A stretch of 64,000 nt of DNA from contig NC_087066.1 in the NCBI RefSeq assembly GCF_963678635.1, positions 24,111,609 through 24,175,608 on the forward strand. Reading direction: 5' to 3'. The translations under genes were made by a program, and so were the position numbers. The notes beneath the pieces were generated by a model that was not told the origin of the DNA, made no database searches, and saw nothing but the letters and a program-made list of their open reading frames with translations. Source of the DNA: Symsagittifera roscoffensis. Its lineage: Eukaryota; Xenacoelomorpha; Acoela; Convolutidae. Positions 61,053 to 64,000 of this stretch are shown here, in pieces; the stretch's first letter is position 1, and each line of letters starts with the position of its first letter.

Positions 61053-62089
61053 AAGAAAGAAAAAAAATTGATTCAGCAAGATAAATTGAGTCTGTCGAGA
61101 AGTAAGAATGATGTGGTACATGATGAAGAAAAAGACAAAGATAATAAAAAACAGACTTAATTATGTTTTAATTAGAAATTCTTTTTGTCTGTTTTCACAT
61201 TTAAATAAAGTATTCTTTTGTTTATAATGAATTTCCTCTCATTTCGAATAAAAATTTACAGACAAAAAGTTTTTTAAAGAGTAAACAGTGCAAGCTACTA
61301 AAACAAACAAAAAAGTCAGTAATTATTTCATCACAAAGATTACTTAATGACAATGTACAGAGCCATGATCAACAAAAAAGCAAGTTTTTCAAAAACTCAT
61401 ATTTGTATTTTGAATTATCTTCAGAAATTCTGAGTCGAGTTTGAGTTGATGCGAAATTTTTAGAACTCAACAATTGTCTCCTGAACTTTTTCCAAACGAT
61501 TCGTTTCCTTGCAATGCTTGGCATCTTTTCTGCTTCTTTCCATTTCAGTTTATGTTGAATTGCTCAGAACTGCTCAGCTTCTTTCCATTTCCTCTTAATG
61601 TTACAAGGCTTGAATAAAATCTGTGTTTGTACAAAGTGTAAAAGACAATCAAAAGCGAAAAATTTGACAGAGAGAGGTTCTGATACTAATAAATAGAATT
61701 CCAACTGTCTAAGAAACAAAAAATGTCCGTCGACACTTAAAAATCTTGGCTTATTCTCTGTTTTTCCTAAAACGTTTCGAAATCTGAAATAATTCGTAAT
61801 TTTTCAATTAAATTTTTAATAAAAGCTGCGGAAATCTTAACGCATGGTGGCTGCCATCTGGAAGAATGTTTTCTTTTTCAGAGAATTGTGTATTCATAAA
61901 GGAGAAATAACGTCTACGCATTTTTTACTTTTTAGTTCTATTTCTTGGTACTACTTTTTGGTATTTTCTAGTTTTTTGTACTATACTATTCGTTTCTACT
62001 TCCTACTCAGGAAAGCATGATGACTCATACTAATCACTTCAATCATTACCTTGACTCTCAATCATTTTTTTCATTTCTCTTCTTCTTCT

Positions 62090-62625
62090 CAGCTGGCTCT
62101 TCTATCGAAAATGTACTCCAGGCGAAACGCTAGTCCCAATTACATTAAATTTCCAAAAATTAAAAACCGATTGGGGGATTTACTGGGTCCCAAAAACCTC
62201 ACAAGGTTGAAATATGCTAGGAACCATGTTTATTCAAAACAATTCGGTTGGGACAAATCGAGAAACAACAGCAAGTCTATCTTAGTGAAAAAGAAGGAAA
62301 GGGAATCGCGGCAATTCGGAAAACTGTTTACGATGCTGAAAGACTTGAACTCGTATCTATGCGTGAAGCCAAATCTGCCAAAGAATCAACTGAGGATCAA
62401 GCGCTCGATACCTATAATGAAGTATACAAATTATTAAATTACGACATGAGTAGGGCGTGTGTTACAATCAAGAAGTACAGAGTGAACAAGCCACTCTACA
62501 ATCAGAATCGACTCTTCACCGTAGAGGAGAATGAACTTTTGATTCAAGTTGCCATGTCAACTATACTTAGAATGAATTCAAAAAGCTCGCCAAAAAATTG
62601 GGAGACTTTTTGTTTCATCACTATA
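62090..62625 (+). pseudogene. Unrecognised coding-like segment ahead of the truncated repeat
   Basis: About 45% GC, well above the surroundings. One frame gives YIKFPKIKNRLGDLLGPKNL (about 62142), then a shift near 62245 leads to a helical, charged stretch (AIRKTVYDAERLELVSMREA, then TYNEVYKLLNYDMSRAC) open to about 62620. It ends where homology to the LTR element's late ORF begins at 62634. It may be an exon of a host gene or part of a transposon cut by that junction. Confidence 0.35.
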
Positions 62626-62633
62626 AGATTCCC

Positions 62634-64000
62634 CCATCCCTTTCCACTCCTTCTAACGCTTCCCAAGTAACCCCAACCTATTCTCCATTTAATTCCGACA
62701 GATCACATAATAACCCTCCAGATAACATACAAATTTCCGAAGAACTTGACAGTTTTATTACACTACAACAATAATTAACATACCCCCACACTCTTACAAT
62801 ACATCAACTATCATCAACAGTAACATCATCAAATCCACCAACTCCTACACCTTCTTCAGCTTACACTCCATCTTTAGCTCAATCATCCACATCCACCGAA
62901 ACACCTACCAGCACTAACCGAGCTTACCGCACTTTTAAACGAAAATTCCCAAATCACCCGTTTCCCACCAAACCCGGAACAGCCAGAGAATATATCAACC
63001 ACCCAGAACACACAAACACTAAAAATTTTCTAGAAATCACCCTACCATCATTTCCACAATATACCTTAAATACTTCTATCATTCCTAACGAAACACAAAA
63101 TTTTGTTGATGAGCACGTTTTAATGCCAACACTTCATTGGACAGCTTACTACAATTATACTAACCCCCTTTATTTACCACTAACTAATACTAGTGAAAAC
63201 ATAGAGAAAAACATAAATATGTTATATAGACTCACCACATCCCTAACACCTCGACAATTTACTTATGTTGGATATAAAAAATTATTAAAAACATTCACCG
63301 CACCCCGAGCTAACACTTTCTCAATAGAATACTATGATCATAATATCATTCGCCCTAATCACGATCAATTTTTAGACGAAGATCGCTTTGCATACCCGCC
63401 ACTAACCAAAATTTTTTAATTTAAAACATCATATTTAATTACACTTAAAATTTTTGATAAAAGCACAATCATATTATTTCAGAAGCACTAGTTGACATGC
63501 AAGCATATGAAAGCTTCTATGATAAATTTCAGTTATTTTCACTAACCTTTCACTTTCTTTCACCACAGGAACGCAATTTGCACTGTTTCCACGATATAAT
63601 GTTACGCACTAAACAAACACACACTTACACATATTATCGTTTTATACAAAACCATTTTGATTTACACACACCATCACGACAACTCCACCATCGTTTTCAG
63701 TTTATTAATTAAAAGTATACGTCACCATTCTTTCTTAATTTTACATATTGCATTAAAAATACTAACCTCCACGGCATCCTCCGCAACTACGACCCAGTCA
63801 CCCAAATGTATATATTCTGTCCCATCACGAAGACCTTCAATGATGAAGAATCAAGACCCTTCATTATCCCGCATGAATTCATACAACCTATCGCAATACC
63901 CATACTAGAGTTTATTCATAATACTAAATATAACCATAAAATTTACAACCTAATTTAAAACTCACCTCATGAATTCGCAGAAGGCACAGAAAAATTAAAC
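62634..64000 (+). mobile_element. Second copy of the LTR element's late region, 5'-truncated
   Basis: Homologous to 48178-49384 of the large element and running off the window. The late ORF is here one frame from 62634 to TAA at 63417, with a single TAA at about 62772, so this copy is better preserved than the one inside the large element. About 62634-63350 is roughly 85% identical to 48178-48880. The last part (63515-64000 against 48897-49384) is about 99% identical. Bases 63350-63510 have no counterpart there and end with a TTATTTCAG acceptor-like site. No env or pol lies upstream. Confidence 0.85.

Overview
The window looks like intergenic and repeat-rich DNA from a nematode, most likely a Caenorhabditis-type genome. 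It is very AT-rich. Its one clearly intact gene has short exons with GTAA(G/A) donors and nematode-style TTTCAG acceptors. The transposon families present (a Ty3/gypsy element with an env-like region, and a Maverick/Polinton) are ones known from nematodes. The species call is inference.

Layout. 0-4.5 kb: copies of a dispersed repeat with a CGCG-rich palindromic centre, plus the 3' end of an old minus-strand LTR element related to the large one at 32 kb. 5.0-5.6 kb: a minus-strand SET-domain-like fragment whose only splice acceptor looks mutated. 7.2-12.4 kb: a degenerate tandem array (unit about 1.1 kb) carrying decayed copies of one exon end of the glycosyltransferase gene next door. 14.2-19.0 kb: the intact three-exon minus-strand gene for a GT14 (core-2/I-branching) glycosyltransferase of 436 aa. 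21.6-24.1 kb: an ancient Ty3/gypsy relic with a 381-bp hAT-type MITE nested in it. 24-32 kb: minisatellite and low-complexity repeats, with no gene I can support.

32,222-51,549: a very large (19.3 kb) Ty3/gypsy-type LTR retroelement with 409-bp LTRs, a TTAT target duplication and a tandemly duplicated U5-PBS-leader. It carries gag, protease, RT, RNase H and a DD35E integrase with a GPY/F tail. Beyond pol it has a small membrane ORF, a Thr/Ser/Pro-rich region, a broken env-like glycoprotein region, an unrecognised ORF that recurs at 62.6 kb, a long perfect hairpin and a short 3' ORF. Every major reading frame is broken, although the LTRs differ at only 9 positions by eye. The coding strand is strikingly A/C-rich and G-poor.

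51.5-52.7 kb: a plus-strand non-LTR (LINE) reverse transcriptase relic directly at the 3' flank. 53.8-57.3 kb: a nearly full-length but dead Maverick/Polinton protein-primed DNA polymerase B on the minus strand, with both motif C aspartates replaced, followed by an unrecognised ORF that may belong to the same element. 62.6-64.0 kb: a second, 5'-truncated copy of the late region of the retroelement, about 85% identical in its first part and about 99% in its last 480 bp. The window is thus a nested graveyard of LTR, LINE, hAT and Maverick elements around one working host gene.
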